From: Tritrichomonas musculus
Taxonomy: Eukaryota; Parabasalia; Tritrichomonadida; Tritrichomonadidae
DNA length: 64,000 bases
Direction of reading: 5' to 3'
Assembly: GCA_039105265.1 (NCBI GenBank)
Contig: JAPFFF010000035.1
Coordinates: 186,001 to 250,000 of the forward strand
Of the stretch, positions 20,101 through 28,970 are shown piece after piece. A program made the translations under genes and the position numbers. Positions within the stretch are counted from its first letter, which is position 1. Each line of letters starts with the position of its first letter. The notes under the pieces are model-generated. The model did not search any database. It had not been told where the DNA came from and saw nothing but the letters and a program-made list of their open reading frames with translations.

Positions 20101-20916
20101 TATTCTTCAAAAGAAGAAGTAAATACTCTATTAAGTAGCTATTCTTTGAAAGAAGAGTTGGCCCTTGCTATCGAGCAAGTGAAAGAAGAATTAGCAGAAT
20201 CAATTCCATCAATTCCTGATGATTTGGTTAATAACGAAACATTAACAACAGCATTAAGTGAATATATTCATAATGACAATTTAATTAAAGATATAATAAT
20301 TGATGATGAAGGAAATATTGATGCAATGGATAAAATAGTAATGCAAACTTTAAATAATTGTACATCTACTAATATTTCTTTAAAACTATTTCAAACTTTA
20401 GATACAAAGATAACGAATTTAAAGGAGCAACCAAACACAACTATAACTCATTATTGCCCAATAGAATTATCATTAAACAAAATCGAAGACTTTATAATTG
20501 GAACTCCTGTATATTTAACAGGTAAGGTTTATCGCTACGCGCCAAGGACTGAAAGTTCGCTTGCGCTCATGCCCGAAGGGCTTTCCGGGCACTTCGTGCC
20601 TTCAACAGAAGCAGACACTACTGATTGTATATCTTCAGTTAAAACAACTGGTAAATGGAATGAGTATATAGGTATATGCGTTAAAATTGATTCTAAAAAT
20701 AACTGTATTACATTCGCAAGTGGAGGGGACTATATGGTTAGAGTTGATGATACAACAGGATATAATATCGGTGATGAAGTATTTATTGATAATGAAGATA
20801 ATAAATTAAAAATACTTTCAGGACAAACTGCTATAACATCCAAAATTAGACGTATGACGGTTGGAATTATTACTGCAAAAATAAATGATACAATGTTAGC
20901 TGTGTTCAAAAGCTGA
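17161..20916 (+). CDS. Polinton large fibre/spike-like protein
   Basis: 1251 aa. The start resembles phage-type fibres (GEFEKLHVKGDTTIDGKI then IETRIKTLEE). Two copies of IPDDLVNNETLT with NYALKTEL/SYSLKEEL heptad-like linkers (about residues 820-850 and 1010-1035) suggest a trimeric shaft, and a beta-rich tail ends the protein. A hydrophobic segment near 575-605 follows a coiled coil. Four DSSN units are encoded by a 12-bp repeat (17454-17501). A surface attachment protein is likely but inferred. The reading frame contains GC-rich hairpin inserts at 17505-17516 and 20556-20599. Confidence 0.7.
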   Translation: MTAIITKQNVKDGAFTGGNNKPTANGEFEKLHVKGDTTIDGKINNEQIINIETRIKTLEETPAEGLPFEDGLNDFIISADTLRTFENDEYNILEIEIDDSSNDSSNDSSNDSSTNVALRDITEFSGDLFEIIFPSYMNLSTGIISTSNNKFKNPCISYDLQRKTLSLKSDADKYTLNYINEDDKPRLYIHKTIINKPMDLFTSGFIRINYIAKIKQTINSKDNQLINFKCNTIDADNCFKLYRSPLPDFYEMKSYGITNDNEYYYADYGYIPGTPEFEALIDGQAFEFHDEAFGTDYKMTKKGNEWVGNNVSFHIPISASIKGETKFFKHQTQPLLIKQNETNKAILRAWISYYSNENPFKFINEKGLLKFVDCEIDKYVDNVNGYWAVYLKCTQKKSCNFTCSLMINGIEYQTEFGFEYSSYEAESCYKVNTNNCYEYLPYHYNGKLEVGNPPYGLKLYMRTNKELIFKIADTKYEEGTNTFEFLASTGFYTVSPRPEACTTLFTNYNIQTSGVVIGENIESHVFVLNSLGNTVDIAVNQISQLQNYYVQLQQQLEEVKNKQNWFDIVKNVICIGGSVVNFMGGPTKILSIAKNGISSLIGMSFAADEELIEDAVIVACDRSSTVLAEVKVEELDLANEEPLLTENLNRYKYLCTSLKYDYHIEVSFAIDDLGEVVKINTYTVNEDLTITETSLTGPNISTDQSSIDCLIIYNSPYLIIDSNYKPIKVEVKRIPKRTNTELGLGAELKDNHILSSAATVKLIENHKVHLNESFTNKLSETLNNYASVQYVQDNYPSYTYLNANFKNNNQLTNILDAYALKTELPNIPDDLVNNETLTNSLNNYALKTQLMNYELTKEIPDSINVKIYFYFKLTKPSPNFTATITFKWVNAEGVDDSYTGVFIVENNKIVKRTGPSKKITFLGVSGSIGGRQTQYGYYNYKEGIFQWTPTVAEAGREVFNVDPERTSFTENVLYGSDLNYYSSKEEVNTLLSSYSLKEELALAIEQVKEELAESIPSIPDDLVNNETLTTALSEYIHNDNLIKDIIIDDEGNIDAMDKIVMQTLNNCTSTNISLKLFQTLDTKITNLKEQPNTTITHYCPIELSLNKIEDFIIGTPVYLTGKVYRYAPRTESSLALMPEGLSGHFVPSTEADTTDCISSVKTTGKWNEYIGICVKIDSKNNCITFASGGDYMVRVDDTTGYNIGDEVFIDNEDNKLKILSGQTAITSKIRRMTVGIITAKINDTMLAVFKS

Positions 20917-20935
20917 AATTGATCTAATAAACCAA

Positions 20936-21000
20936 GAAATCGTAGATTTCCGGGCTATTAAAATAGCCAAGGAACTAAAAGTTCCCGGACCTAATAGGTC
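20936..21000. repeat. GC-rich hairpin array at a convergent gene junction (fibre / 213-aa gene)
   Basis: Four consecutive short palindromes: 20936-20950 (GAAATCGTAGATTTC), 20953-20968 (GGCTATTAAAATAGCC), 20971-20985 (GGAACTAAAAGTTCC) and 20987-21000 (GGACCTAATAGGTC). They sit between two genes that end towards each other and could act as bidirectional 3'-end signals. Confidence 0.85.
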
Positions 21001-21632
21001 ATTTTTAAACTAATACCATATTTTATAAATTCGGTGTAAATTCTGTTATATTTGTATTTAAATTCTTCGGTTTGACCATCTTTTGAAACTAATATTTTTG
21101 AAACGTAAATAATTTTACTTGATTTTGCAGTACAACCGCCACATGTTATATTATCATCTAAAACTAGATCGACTTTCTCGCAATCAGTTAATAGTTTAAT
21201 CATATTCATTAATAATTTGCTTTCACATACCACATATGAATTTATTTTTAATGGGTTTGATTCATACATTGCTACTAACATTTCTAAGAATTTATTTTTC
21301 TTATCAAGTTCATCAATTTCATTTGTTAAATCTGCGATTCCTCTGTCTTGGGAAAGATTGTTTATTGGAGGCTGATATTGAAATGTCCCATTGTTCATTG
21401 TCATCTGTGTACCTAAAGTTTGACCAACCTGTGAGGTATCCGCTGGTTGGTTCGCTTGAGTAAAATTTACGTTTGGGTTTAGTGGTGGTACATTTGGATA
21501 AAAAGGCGGAGCAGATTCATTACGATTTTTATTAGGAGGTGTTATTTTAATATTAACATTAGTGTTTTGTTCTTGCTTAATGGTGTTATCTGTTTCACTG
21601 CTAAGAATTCTTGCTTGACGTAGTGCACACAT
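20991..21632 (-). CDS. Polinton Pro/Asn-rich coiled-coil protein
   Basis: 213 aa. The N-terminal third is disordered and rich in Pro, Asn and Gln (PPFYPNVPPLNPNV). A coiled coil follows (LTNEIDELDKKNKFLEMLV), then a compact C-terminal part with CGGCTAKSSKIIYVSK. It is convergent with the fibre-like gene, and its stop codon lies inside a hairpin of the junction array. Function unknown. Confidence 0.65.
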   Translation of the reverse strand: MCALRQARILSSETDNTIKQEQNTNVNIKITPPNKNRNESAPPFYPNVPPLNPNVNFTQANQPADTSQVGQTLGTQMTMNNGTFQYQPPINNLSQDRGIADLTNEIDELDKKNKFLEMLVAMYESNPLKINSYVVCESKLLMNMIKLLTDCEKVDLVLDDNITCGGCTAKSSKIIYVSKILVSKDGQTEEFKYKYNRIYTEFIKYGISLKMTY

Positions 21633-21679
21633 ATTTTATTATTTAAAAAAACATTAAATATTAGTTTTATATATTAAAA

Positions 21680-21904
21680 ATGGCATTTGGTAGTTGGCTT
21701 AAAAAATTGGGTAATAATATTAAATCGGCAGCAAAGGATTTTGCAGAAGGTTTTAAATTCGGTTGGAATAAAACTAAATCAATTATGGAAAAATTACCAG
21801 TTGTTGGTAATGTCGCAAAAATATTACCAAAATTTGACAATTCAAATAATCCTGCATTAAAGTATTTTGGTAATGATGGGTTCTATGAACCCCGGAAATC
21901 GTAG
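21680..21904 (+). CDS. Polinton second MAFGSW-type small protein
   Basis: 74 aa: MAFGSWLKKLGNNIKSAAKDF, an amphipathic Lys/Ala-rich helix, then a hydrophobic patch MEKLPVVGNVAKILP. The start matches the gene at 13961-14242, so the two are probably paralogues and candidate membrane-active virion proteins. The stop is inside the first hairpin of the 21895-21971 array. Confidence 0.6.
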   Translation: MAFGSWLKKLGNNIKSAAKDFAEGFKFGWNKTKSIMEKLPVVGNVAKILPKFDNSNNPALKYFGNDGFYEPRKS

Positions 21905-21971
21905 ATTTCTTGGCTATTTTAATAGCCCGGAAAAGGCTTTGCCTTTGAGCGCAAGCGAAACTTAACGTTTC
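21895..21971. repeat. GC-rich hairpin array at a convergent gene junction (74-aa / 76-aa genes)
   Basis: GAAATCGTAGATTTC (21895-21909, identical to 20936-20950), GGCTATTTTAATAGCC (21912-21927), AAAGGCTTTGCCTTT (21932-21946), then GAGCGCAAGCGAAA and GAAACTTAACGTTTC (21957-21971). Confidence 0.85.
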
Positions 21972-21980
21972 TCGGGTATA

Positions 21981-22211
21981 TTAAATATACAGATTCTTAA
22001 CAGCTTTATTTAATAGATTTCTAATTTTAATATCTCTATCATATTTATTTTTAAGTTTCTGTCGTTTATTTTTAGCTTTATCAGTGTTTGGTTCAGGTTG
22101 GTTTAAAATACGTCTGTAATATTGTAATCTTGAATTAATTAGTCTCAAAGTTGGAGTTGCAAATGTTTTTCTTTCGTGTGGTTGTCTTAATGGTTTTAGA
22201 GTTTGTGTCAT
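21981..22211 (-). CDS. Polinton small basic protein
   Basis: 76 aa, very rich in Lys, Arg and Asn (KAKNKRQKLKNKYDRDIKIR), possibly DNA- or RNA-binding. It is convergent with the 74-aa gene across a hairpin array and divergent from the integrase with a short AT-rich gap. No family recognised. Confidence 0.55.
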   Translation of the reverse strand: MTQTLKPLRQPHERKTFATPTLRLINSRLQYYRRILNQPEPNTDKAKNKRQKLKNKYDRDIKIRNLLNKAVKNLYI

Positions 22212-22300
22212 ATTTTTATGTGATTAAAAATTTATTTGAATAAAAATTTATTTGAAAGAAATTTTTTAAATTCATTAATTTAATATTTAAAATCTAAAAA

Positions 22301-24004
22301 ATGGCATATGATTTATATAATAATGCTAATGATATTATTTTATATACAGCATGTAGGATAAGAGACTTTTATAATATTGCTGATTTTGAAAAACGAGCGA
22401 AGAAAAATATAAATGATTATTGCAGAAGTTATTTAGAAATTGATGTAAAGCCCAATGATGTAAATAATTTTTATGCAATTCACAATAAAGAAATTATTAA
22501 TATAGTGAAAAATCGAAAACAGCTTTATAAACAATATGGTTATTATAATGATGATGATGATTTTACTGAACCTTATGATGATCTTGATATTGAAGTTGAA
22601 CGAATAACTAGTTATAGAACTGTAATAAAAAATGCTAAAAAAGAATTGATGGAAAAGGTATTTAAAAACAAACGTAAATTATCACTTGACCAAGTACGAA
22701 AACTAGCAACATTTAAAGGATTAAAGGATAAAGATATTGAGGATATTTACGCTAAATATTCTAAAGAATGGGAAGAACAGCATCCGGAAAAATTAGTTGC
22801 AAAAGATGAAGGAACTTTGTTCCCGAGCGCAAGCGAAGTACAGAAAGAAACATTCAATAATAAATTGAAAAAATACGTTATAGAACATATGAACGATAAT
22901 TTATTAACATTTGAAGATTTCGAACGATTGATTCGTGGATGGAATAGAGGTAGGAAATCATTAAAAGAATGTTATGAAAATTATAAGAATTTGTATTTTA
23001 AACAGCCTGGTACAACAATACAATATACAGAAACAAAAGATACTGGATTAATTGGTTATAAAAGTCCTGATAAAATTGAAGTTTTAAAAGGATTGTTTCC
23101 TAAAAAGCAAATCGTCGATAATACTGTTAAAGCATCGTTTAATTTGAAATCGAATATTAAACGTTATCAACTTCATAAATGCGCTTCAAGGAATACATGG
23201 ATTATTGATTTAATGTTTTGCGATAAATTAAGTTATTTAGTAGCTATCAATGTAAATACTAAATATTTATATGTTGAATTAATGAATGATATAATTGAAC
23301 CAAATGAGTTTTCCATAAAAGCAACTAAATCAACAATTACGTATTTAAGAGCTTTAGATAGAATGATTAATAAAGGTATGAATGTAAAACATTTAATAGG
23401 TGATGGTGAATTAGCTTTTAATTCTAAGGAAGCTAAGGAAGCATATTATAATTCAAAAGGAATTGACTTTAAACCAGTTCCTCGTCAAGTTATGGGTGTA
23501 TATCCTGAGTTTATGCAAAAAGAACGAAAAGCTGTAAAAACTGACCCATTACATGGCTCATTAGGAATTATTGATAGAGTGATTAGAACTATTAGAGATA
23601 TTGCTTATAATATGAAAATTGGTATAATAACACCGAATATAATGAATGATATTATTAAACAATATAATAACTCACCACATAAAGGATTGAGTAAATGGGC
23701 AGGCTTTAGTGTTTCGCCGAAAATGGTTAATGATGATCCTGATTTAGAAGTATATATTGTGAGAAAAATAAATCAGGAAAATTATAATATAATGAACAAA
23801 CCAGGATTTAAAATTAAAGTTGGTACGAATGTTAAAGTTTATAATGAAAAAGACACTATGAATAAACGTCGTGCAATTATTCAACCAGGCAGTTTTAAAG
23901 TAAATGGTTTTAAGAATGGTTTATATGAAGTTGAAGGAAATGTTAATGGTAAAAATAAAACTCAATTAATTCCTCGTTATAAATTAGATTTTATTTCGTC
24001 GTAA
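22301..24004 (+). CDS. Polinton rve-type integrase
   Basis: 567 aa. A helical N-terminal half precedes the retroviral-type integrase core: WIIDLMFCD (about 300), LIGDGELAF (about 367) and HGSLGIIDRVIRTIRDI, then a small SH3-like C-terminal beta domain (FKIKVGTNVKVYNEKD ... NGLYEVEG). It would insert the element and make the 5-bp duplication. The region FPSASEV at about 174-180 is encoded by a GC-rich hairpin insert. It is convergent with the polymerase gene across another hairpin array. Confidence 0.9.
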   Translation: MAYDLYNNANDIILYTACRIRDFYNIADFEKRAKKNINDYCRSYLEIDVKPNDVNNFYAIHNKEIINIVKNRKQLYKQYGYYNDDDDFTEPYDDLDIEVERITSYRTVIKNAKKELMEKVFKNKRKLSLDQVRKLATFKGLKDKDIEDIYAKYSKEWEEQHPEKLVAKDEGTLFPSASEVQKETFNNKLKKYVIEHMNDNLLTFEDFERLIRGWNRGRKSLKECYENYKNLYFKQPGTTIQYTETKDTGLIGYKSPDKIEVLKGLFPKKQIVDNTVKASFNLKSNIKRYQLHKCASRNTWIIDLMFCDKLSYLVAINVNTKYLYVELMNDIIEPNEFSIKATKSTITYLRALDRMINKGMNVKHLIGDGELAFNSKEAKEAYYNSKGIDFKPVPRQVMGVYPEFMQKERKAVKTDPLHGSLGIIDRVIRTIRDIAYNMKIGIITPNIMNDIIKQYNNSPHKGLSKWAGFSVSPKMVNDDPDLEVYIVRKINQENYNIMNKPGFKIKVGTNVKVYNEKDTMNKRRAIIQPGSFKVNGFKNGLYEVEGNVNGKNKTQLIPRYKLDFISS

Positions 24005-24090
24005 GACGAAGGATTTGTTTCAAATCCAGAGTCTACGGCTTACTCAAGGAAAAAGGCTTTGCCATTGAGCGCAAGCGAATCAAAGATTTC
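23996..24090. repeat. GC-rich hairpin array at a convergent gene junction (integrase / polymerase)
   Basis: TCGTCGTAAGACGA (23996-24009), GGATTTGTTTCAAATCC (24011-24027), an imperfect hairpin at 24029-24045, AAAGGCTTTGCCA, GAGCGCAAGCGAA (24067-24079) and GAATCAAAGATTTC (24077-24090). It shares units with the 21895-21971 array. Confidence 0.85.
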
Positions 24091-27000
24091 TTTTAAAATA
24101 CTCACTACGTTTTCCTTCTTCGTATGTTGTTTTAATAGTTCGTGAGAATGATTTAACTGTTGAGACAGTCATATTTTTATTCATCGCAAAGCATGGCTGA
24201 CCTTGGGTAAGGTCGAAGGTTTGACTTTTTCCTTCAAATATTGATCGGTATAGTTCCATATAATTCGCATGATACCATCTATCAGCTGCATATTTAATTG
24301 ATGCTTGTGTTAAACCTTTACCTCGTATCATATAGTCGGTTTGTCCTGTTGAATCCTGTAATTTATCGATGTACATTTTCTTCATTAGGAAATATGATTC
24401 AATAGAAACTGGCATTTCGTCGTGATTATTAATTGTTGGGAAATCACTGTGAAATTGACCTAAATCAGTACCGATTAATTCACGATTATATTTTTCTCTA
24501 AATGCTTTAACTAATTTAGGTAAATCTTCAACTTCAATATGCATACTATCGGTATCTTGATAGTAAATATGACAACCGATATTATAAGCTAAAACCATTA
24601 CCTCATTCATAATACGTTTTGACATTGCTAAGACTTGGATACCCAATAATGAAAAGTTAAAATGTTTATCAATTGGTTTTAAAGTTTTTACGGCATGAAT
24701 ATTTGAATCAGCTATTTCTATATCTTCAACGATTTTATAATAATTTTTAATCCAATATTTATTTAATGCTTCTTCGTTATCAAAATATTTATAATCTTTA
24801 TCAACAGGTCTTTCGATAGTTTTACCATAGCATGAATTCATGATTAATTTATATAATTGTTGTAATGGATTTTTCTGCTTCTTATATTCTAAGCGTTTAT
24901 TGAAAATTTTTCGAATCTCTTTTTGAATGGTATAATCTCGTTTGCCATACCATGCATAACCACGTAATATTTCGAATTCTATTTGTTGGTATTCTATTAA
25001 GTCTTCAAGAGTGATATTATCAACAACCATATTTAAAGTTTCACCTTCTGCTAAATTATCGTCATTAAGATTAAGACCGTTTACTTTTCTAACAATAAGT
25101 GGAAATGGATAATGCTTATTAACTTTTGTTATTTTAATTTCTACAATGTAAGCTCCTTTATCTTGAAAATATTTTAAAAATTCATCTCGTTTTGCATTTA
25201 CTTTTTCGCTACCTTCGGTAGAGCCTCTTAACGAGTCAACATTAATAACTTGAGGTTTTCCTTCAACAGTATATAAACGAGCCATTGCTGAAGGATATAA
25301 ACTTACAGCGTCAAAATCACTTAATGGTTTTGTTGTATGCCATTTCTTATTATATGCTGTCATACAACGACCACCATAAACTGCATGAGAACAGAATTTA
25401 CGAACATGACCACCTATTTTATAAAGATTACCATTTGGATAAAATACTTTTTTATTAAATACTTCATTAGCAAGTGATGATATTGATATATAATTAAAAG
25501 GGTCAATGTCAAAATCTTTTATAAAACCATTTCTAAATTCATTAAATCCTAAACGTAATATATTAACGTCTTGTTGGCAATAAAAGCTTGCATATTTCCA
25601 CATATCAAAATGGTTTTCATCAATACGACAACCAGGGATTTTATCAATGTTTGAATTAAATAATTTATAATCTTCAGCTGTCCAAATTTTAGCTTCTAAT
25701 AATCCGGCTTCATTAATAGAGCCGATGGCTCTCGGGACTCCGTCCTTTGAGCCTATATTTGATTTAAGCCTTTCGAGCGTGTAATACTTATATGGGAATA
25801 TTTCTTTTTGAATATTTGGGATGTTGAACATTTGAGGAAGCTGTGATAACTTGCATGATAATATAGGTAATGTATCTTTAAAATGTAATGTTTTGCCTTT
25901 ATATTTTATATCATCTTTCATTGTTTTACCTTTATATTTTATATCAGCTTTCATTGTTTTCGTTCCTTTAATTATTGAATTATATAAGCCATATTGTGCT
26001 AACATTCTTATATCGTATGCTAAATTATGAAAATATATAACTGCTCCATCTGGTAAATATTCTAATAATTGATTGTTGCAATCTTCACCTCGAAATTCTT
26101 TATTAATTTTACCGTTTTGTGATTGAAGAACACACATAAAAGCTTTGTGAATATTCCCTGAAACATCAGCTTCAAAATCTGCATACCAATATGTAGGGTC
26201 GGCTGCTTTAGGGTTATTTTTAACTTTTGGCGGTGCTATTAATTTTGTGCAACTTTCAGGGTCATATTCTAAATTAATATTTGATATATCTGTTTCAATT
26301 TCATTATAAAATACTGTATTTAATATTCTATATTGTCCAAAAGTAATTGGTTTAAAATATCCTTGTTTGAATAGTTCTCTTACAAGATTTGATGATGATA
26401 TATAATAACGTGCATTTATCCAATGATTACTATGATATTCTTTATCAAATTTATCGGGTTCTATATTTTGGTTAAGGTTTTTGATATAATAATTGCTAAA
26501 TGGTGTTTTCTCTTCGATGAAATAATGATTCTCGAATATGTTGAATGTATGAGTATGTTGTGGTTCAGCATCTTTAAATCCCATATATGATTTACTATTT
26601 TTATTTTCACGTGAGCGAACTGTTTGCTTTTTGCATTTTGCAGATTCATTAATATATGATAACTTAATTTTAATCTTAAATTCTTCACATAATTTATTAA
26701 TTGATGATTGTGATAAGTATCTGTTATTAATTCTTAAACGAATTTTATTTAACTCATCATCTGCATAACTTCCTGTTTGTTTAAGTGCATATATAAAACA
26801 GCAATCATTTAATTCTTCTCTTTGGATGCCTTTATCATTTAATAATGAATCGAATATTTGTAATCGTTTAAGATAATCAATTATTTTTATTGGTACTTTA
26901 TCAGTTGTGAGATATTGAAAGAATGAACCACCAACATCATTATTACCTTTATATTTATTAAATTTACTAAATGCAATTGCTGAAAATAATGACCAAGGAG

Positions 27001-27766
27001 GTAAATCTTGACCACCTTTTTCATAAAAGTATTCAGCCGGTTTTTTGTCAATATTGAATATAAAGTTTTCTTCAGTGAAATTATTCATTAGTTTATTATA
27101 ATTTTCAGGGTTTAATTGTTTTGTATACCAATGACCATTAACTTTATAATGTAATTTATATTTCTCAATAATTGGTAATGTTGAGATATTTTCATTAAAG
27201 AAATTTAGAAGTAATGGAAATATTTTTTTCCTACCATAATTATTTAATCGTTCAAAATCGATTTCCCAATTTGTAGGAGTTCGTTCTAAATTCTCCATTA
27301 TTTCTTTTATTATTTGATCTTGTTCTTCATTATTTCGTTTCCATTTGTTATAATCATTAACTTCTTTAATGCGCTGTTGTTTAAATTTTGTTTTTAATTG
27401 TTTTCGTTTGAAATCATATAATTTATCTGGTATTTGCTTATATTTATTTTTAATATTTTTGAATAGTTCATCATCGGCTCTTTTTTGTTCTCTATTCTTA
27501 TATTCATCAGTATCAATATATCGTTGTAATGGTTGTGGTGATGGAATATTTAAACCTTTAGCGAACCAATACATAGAATCATAATTATTATCACCATCAT
27601 ATCCATTATCAAATAATATTTCTATATTAGTTTCAATTAAGTAATCACGTAAAAGTTTTTCATTTTTGAAATCCTGTTTTAAACTTTCAACAAAGGAAAT
27701 ATCATTATCATTTAATAAAGTTAATAATTCAATTAATTTTTCAGTAGATGAATTTTCAAGTGTCAT
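24080..27766 (-). CDS. Polinton protein-primed DNA polymerase B
   Basis: 1228 aa. The 3'-5' exonuclease motifs are YADFEAD (about 529) and YFHNLAYD. Polymerase motif A is DFDAVSLYPS (about 820), motif B is KLIMNSCYGKT (about 977) and motif C is YYQDTDSMHIE (about 1069). The long N-terminal region (about 520 aa) fits the terminal-protein-containing part of Polinton polymerases. It replicates the element from protein-primed ends. Short GC-rich hairpin inserts lie in frame at 25209-25221 and 25719-25745, and KGKTMKDDIKY/KGKTLHF is locally duplicated. Confidence 0.94.
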   Translation of the reverse strand: MTLENSSTEKLIELLTLLNDNDISFVESLKQDFKNEKLLRDYLIETNIEILFDNGYDGDNNYDSMYWFAKGLNIPSPQPLQRYIDTDEYKNREQKRADDELFKNIKNKYKQIPDKLYDFKRKQLKTKFKQQRIKEVNDYNKWKRNNEEQDQIIKEIMENLERTPTNWEIDFERLNNYGRKKIFPLLLNFFNENISTLPIIEKYKLHYKVNGHWYTKQLNPENYNKLMNNFTEENFIFNIDKKPAEYFYEKGGQDLPPWSLFSAIAFSKFNKYKGNNDVGGSFFQYLTTDKVPIKIIDYLKRLQIFDSLLNDKGIQREELNDCCFIYALKQTGSYADDELNKIRLRINNRYLSQSSINKLCEEFKIKIKLSYINESAKCKKQTVRSRENKNSKSYMGFKDAEPQHTHTFNIFENHYFIEEKTPFSNYYIKNLNQNIEPDKFDKEYHSNHWINARYYISSSNLVRELFKQGYFKPITFGQYRILNTVFYNEIETDISNINLEYDPESCTKLIAPPKVKNNPKAADPTYWYADFEADVSGNIHKAFMCVLQSQNGKINKEFRGEDCNNQLLEYLPDGAVIYFHNLAYDIRMLAQYGLYNSIIKGTKTMKADIKYKGKTMKDDIKYKGKTLHFKDTLPILSCKLSQLPQMFNIPNIQKEIFPYKYYTLERLKSNIGSKDGVPRAIGSINEAGLLEAKIWTAEDYKLFNSNIDKIPGCRIDENHFDMWKYASFYCQQDVNILRLGFNEFRNGFIKDFDIDPFNYISISSLANEVFNKKVFYPNGNLYKIGGHVRKFCSHAVYGGRCMTAYNKKWHTTKPLSDFDAVSLYPSAMARLYTVEGKPQVINVDSLRGSTEGSEKVNAKRDEFLKYFQDKGAYIVEIKITKVNKHYPFPLIVRKVNGLNLNDDNLAEGETLNMVVDNITLEDLIEYQQIEFEILRGYAWYGKRDYTIQKEIRKIFNKRLEYKKQKNPLQQLYKLIMNSCYGKTIERPVDKDYKYFDNEEALNKYWIKNYYKIVEDIEIADSNIHAVKTLKPIDKHFNFSLLGIQVLAMSKRIMNEVMVLAYNIGCHIYYQDTDSMHIEVEDLPKLVKAFREKYNRELIGTDLGQFHSDFPTINNHDEMPVSIESYFLMKKMYIDKLQDSTGQTDYMIRGKGLTQASIKYAADRWYHANYMELYRSIFEGKSQTFDLTQGQPCFAMNKNMTVSTVKSFSRTIKTTYEEGKRSEYFKRNL

Positions 27767-27886
27767 TTTTTTTATGCAAGTAAAAAAAATATTTTATAAA
27801 AAATATAATGCATAAAATTTTTTGATTGAAATGTGATATAAAAAATATTTATAAAATATTTTTAATTTTAAAAATATTATAATCAT

Positions 27887-28318
27887 TTAATCATATTGTA
27901 AAGATTCTTCACATTCAAAATTTAATTCAGCTATATATTCTAATAATTCATCTTTGTCATTAGTATCAATAGAATTATTACTATTAATTATATCATAGAA
28001 TGCTGATAATATATTTTGATATCGTTGAGCATCTTCAATTATTATACTCATGATATCGTCATTATTATAATGATTTATTACCATAGATTTCCATTCAGCA
28101 CATTTATTATTTATAATAATATTCAATTCATCTAATATACGTTTATATTCTGTATAAGCTTCATAAAACGACGTAGTCGCGGGACCTAGAGGTCCTAGGA
28201 CGGAGTCCCGGGAACCATCAGTTCCTTCATATATGATAGGTTCGTTTTCATTATTGTCTATGATAAGTTCGTTTTCATTAATAAAAAACTCGGTTGTATT
28301 GAAATGTGGGATTGGCAT
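27887..28318 (-). CDS. Polinton acidic small protein
   Basis: 143 aa, acidic and helical (MPIPHFNTTEFFINENELI...), with no recognised family. A run of three hairpins (28169-28208) encodes its GSRDSVLGPLGPATTS stretch, which is unlike the surrounding Asn/Ile-rich sequence. It is the last gene before the right inverted repeat. Confidence 0.6.
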   Translation of the reverse strand: MPIPHFNTTEFFINENELIIDNNENEPIIYEGTDGSRDSVLGPLGPATTSFYEAYTEYKRILDELNIIINNKCAEWKSMVINHYNNDDIMSIIIEDAQRYQNILSAFYDIINSNNSIDTNDKDELLEYIAELNFECEESLQYD

Positions 28319-28428
28319 TTTTTTTATGTCTATTTTATATGTGATAAAAAATTAAATTAATAAAAATAAATCACATAAAATTTTTGATTGAAATGTGATA
28401 TAAAAATATTTATAAAATATTTTCTTTT

Positions 28429-28970
28429 TGGAGAACGTTTATTTATAAAATATTTTTGGAGAACGTTTATTTATAAAATTTTTTGGAGAACGTTTATTTA
28501 TAAAATTTTTTTCGAAAAAATTTTTATAAAATTTTTGTTATCTGCGGAATATGCGGACGGTTATTATTAATTTCAATGTTCCGCAGCGGTTAGCAGATTC
28601 TAATTTATATATAACGGTTATTTGCGGAATCTGCGGACGGTTATTTAAAATTAATTCGTTATTTGCGGAATCTGCGGACGGTTATTAAAATTAATTCGTT
28701 AGTTGCGGAATCTGCGGACGGTTATTAAAATTTTTTAAAAATTATTTTCGGTTTGCATTTATGCATTCGCTTTTATGCATTAGTATAAATTATTATGTAT
28801 AAAATTAATTTGTGAGCAAATATTGGTTTAGGAGGTCATTTTTACCATTAAATTTTGTGTTATGCTTGATAAATGAAATTGTAAGTCGGCATTTGTAAGG
28901 GCTCGGTGATTTTGGCAAAAAGTCAGGGTTTCGGGACTTGTACCGAAATCATGACTTTTATATACTAACT
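28429..28970 (-). repeat. Right terminal inverted repeat of the Polinton
   Basis: Reverse-complement partner of 9987-10645, with the same unique terminal segment and the same tandem units. It has three copies of the GGAGAACGTTT unit against five on the left, showing unit gain or loss between the two ends. The short stretch from 28319 to 28428 before it is AT-rich and empty. Confidence 0.92.

Larger units (their letters stand above)
9987..28970. mobile_element. Polinton/Maverick, looks whole
   Basis: A virus-like self-synthesising element of 18,984 bp. It has long near-identical inverted repeats starting AGTTAGTATATAAAAG and a 5-bp duplication ATAAT on each side (9982-9986 and 28971-28975). 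It encodes protein-primed DNA polymerase B, rve integrase, packaging ATPase, a capsid protein and about a dozen smaller or fibre-like genes, in the arrangement known from trichomonad Mavericks. The main genes are open and I see no obvious break. Inverted repeats differ mainly in tandem-repeat copy number, so it is probably a recent insertion. It lies inside the outer transposon, after that element's transposase. Confidence 0.93.
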
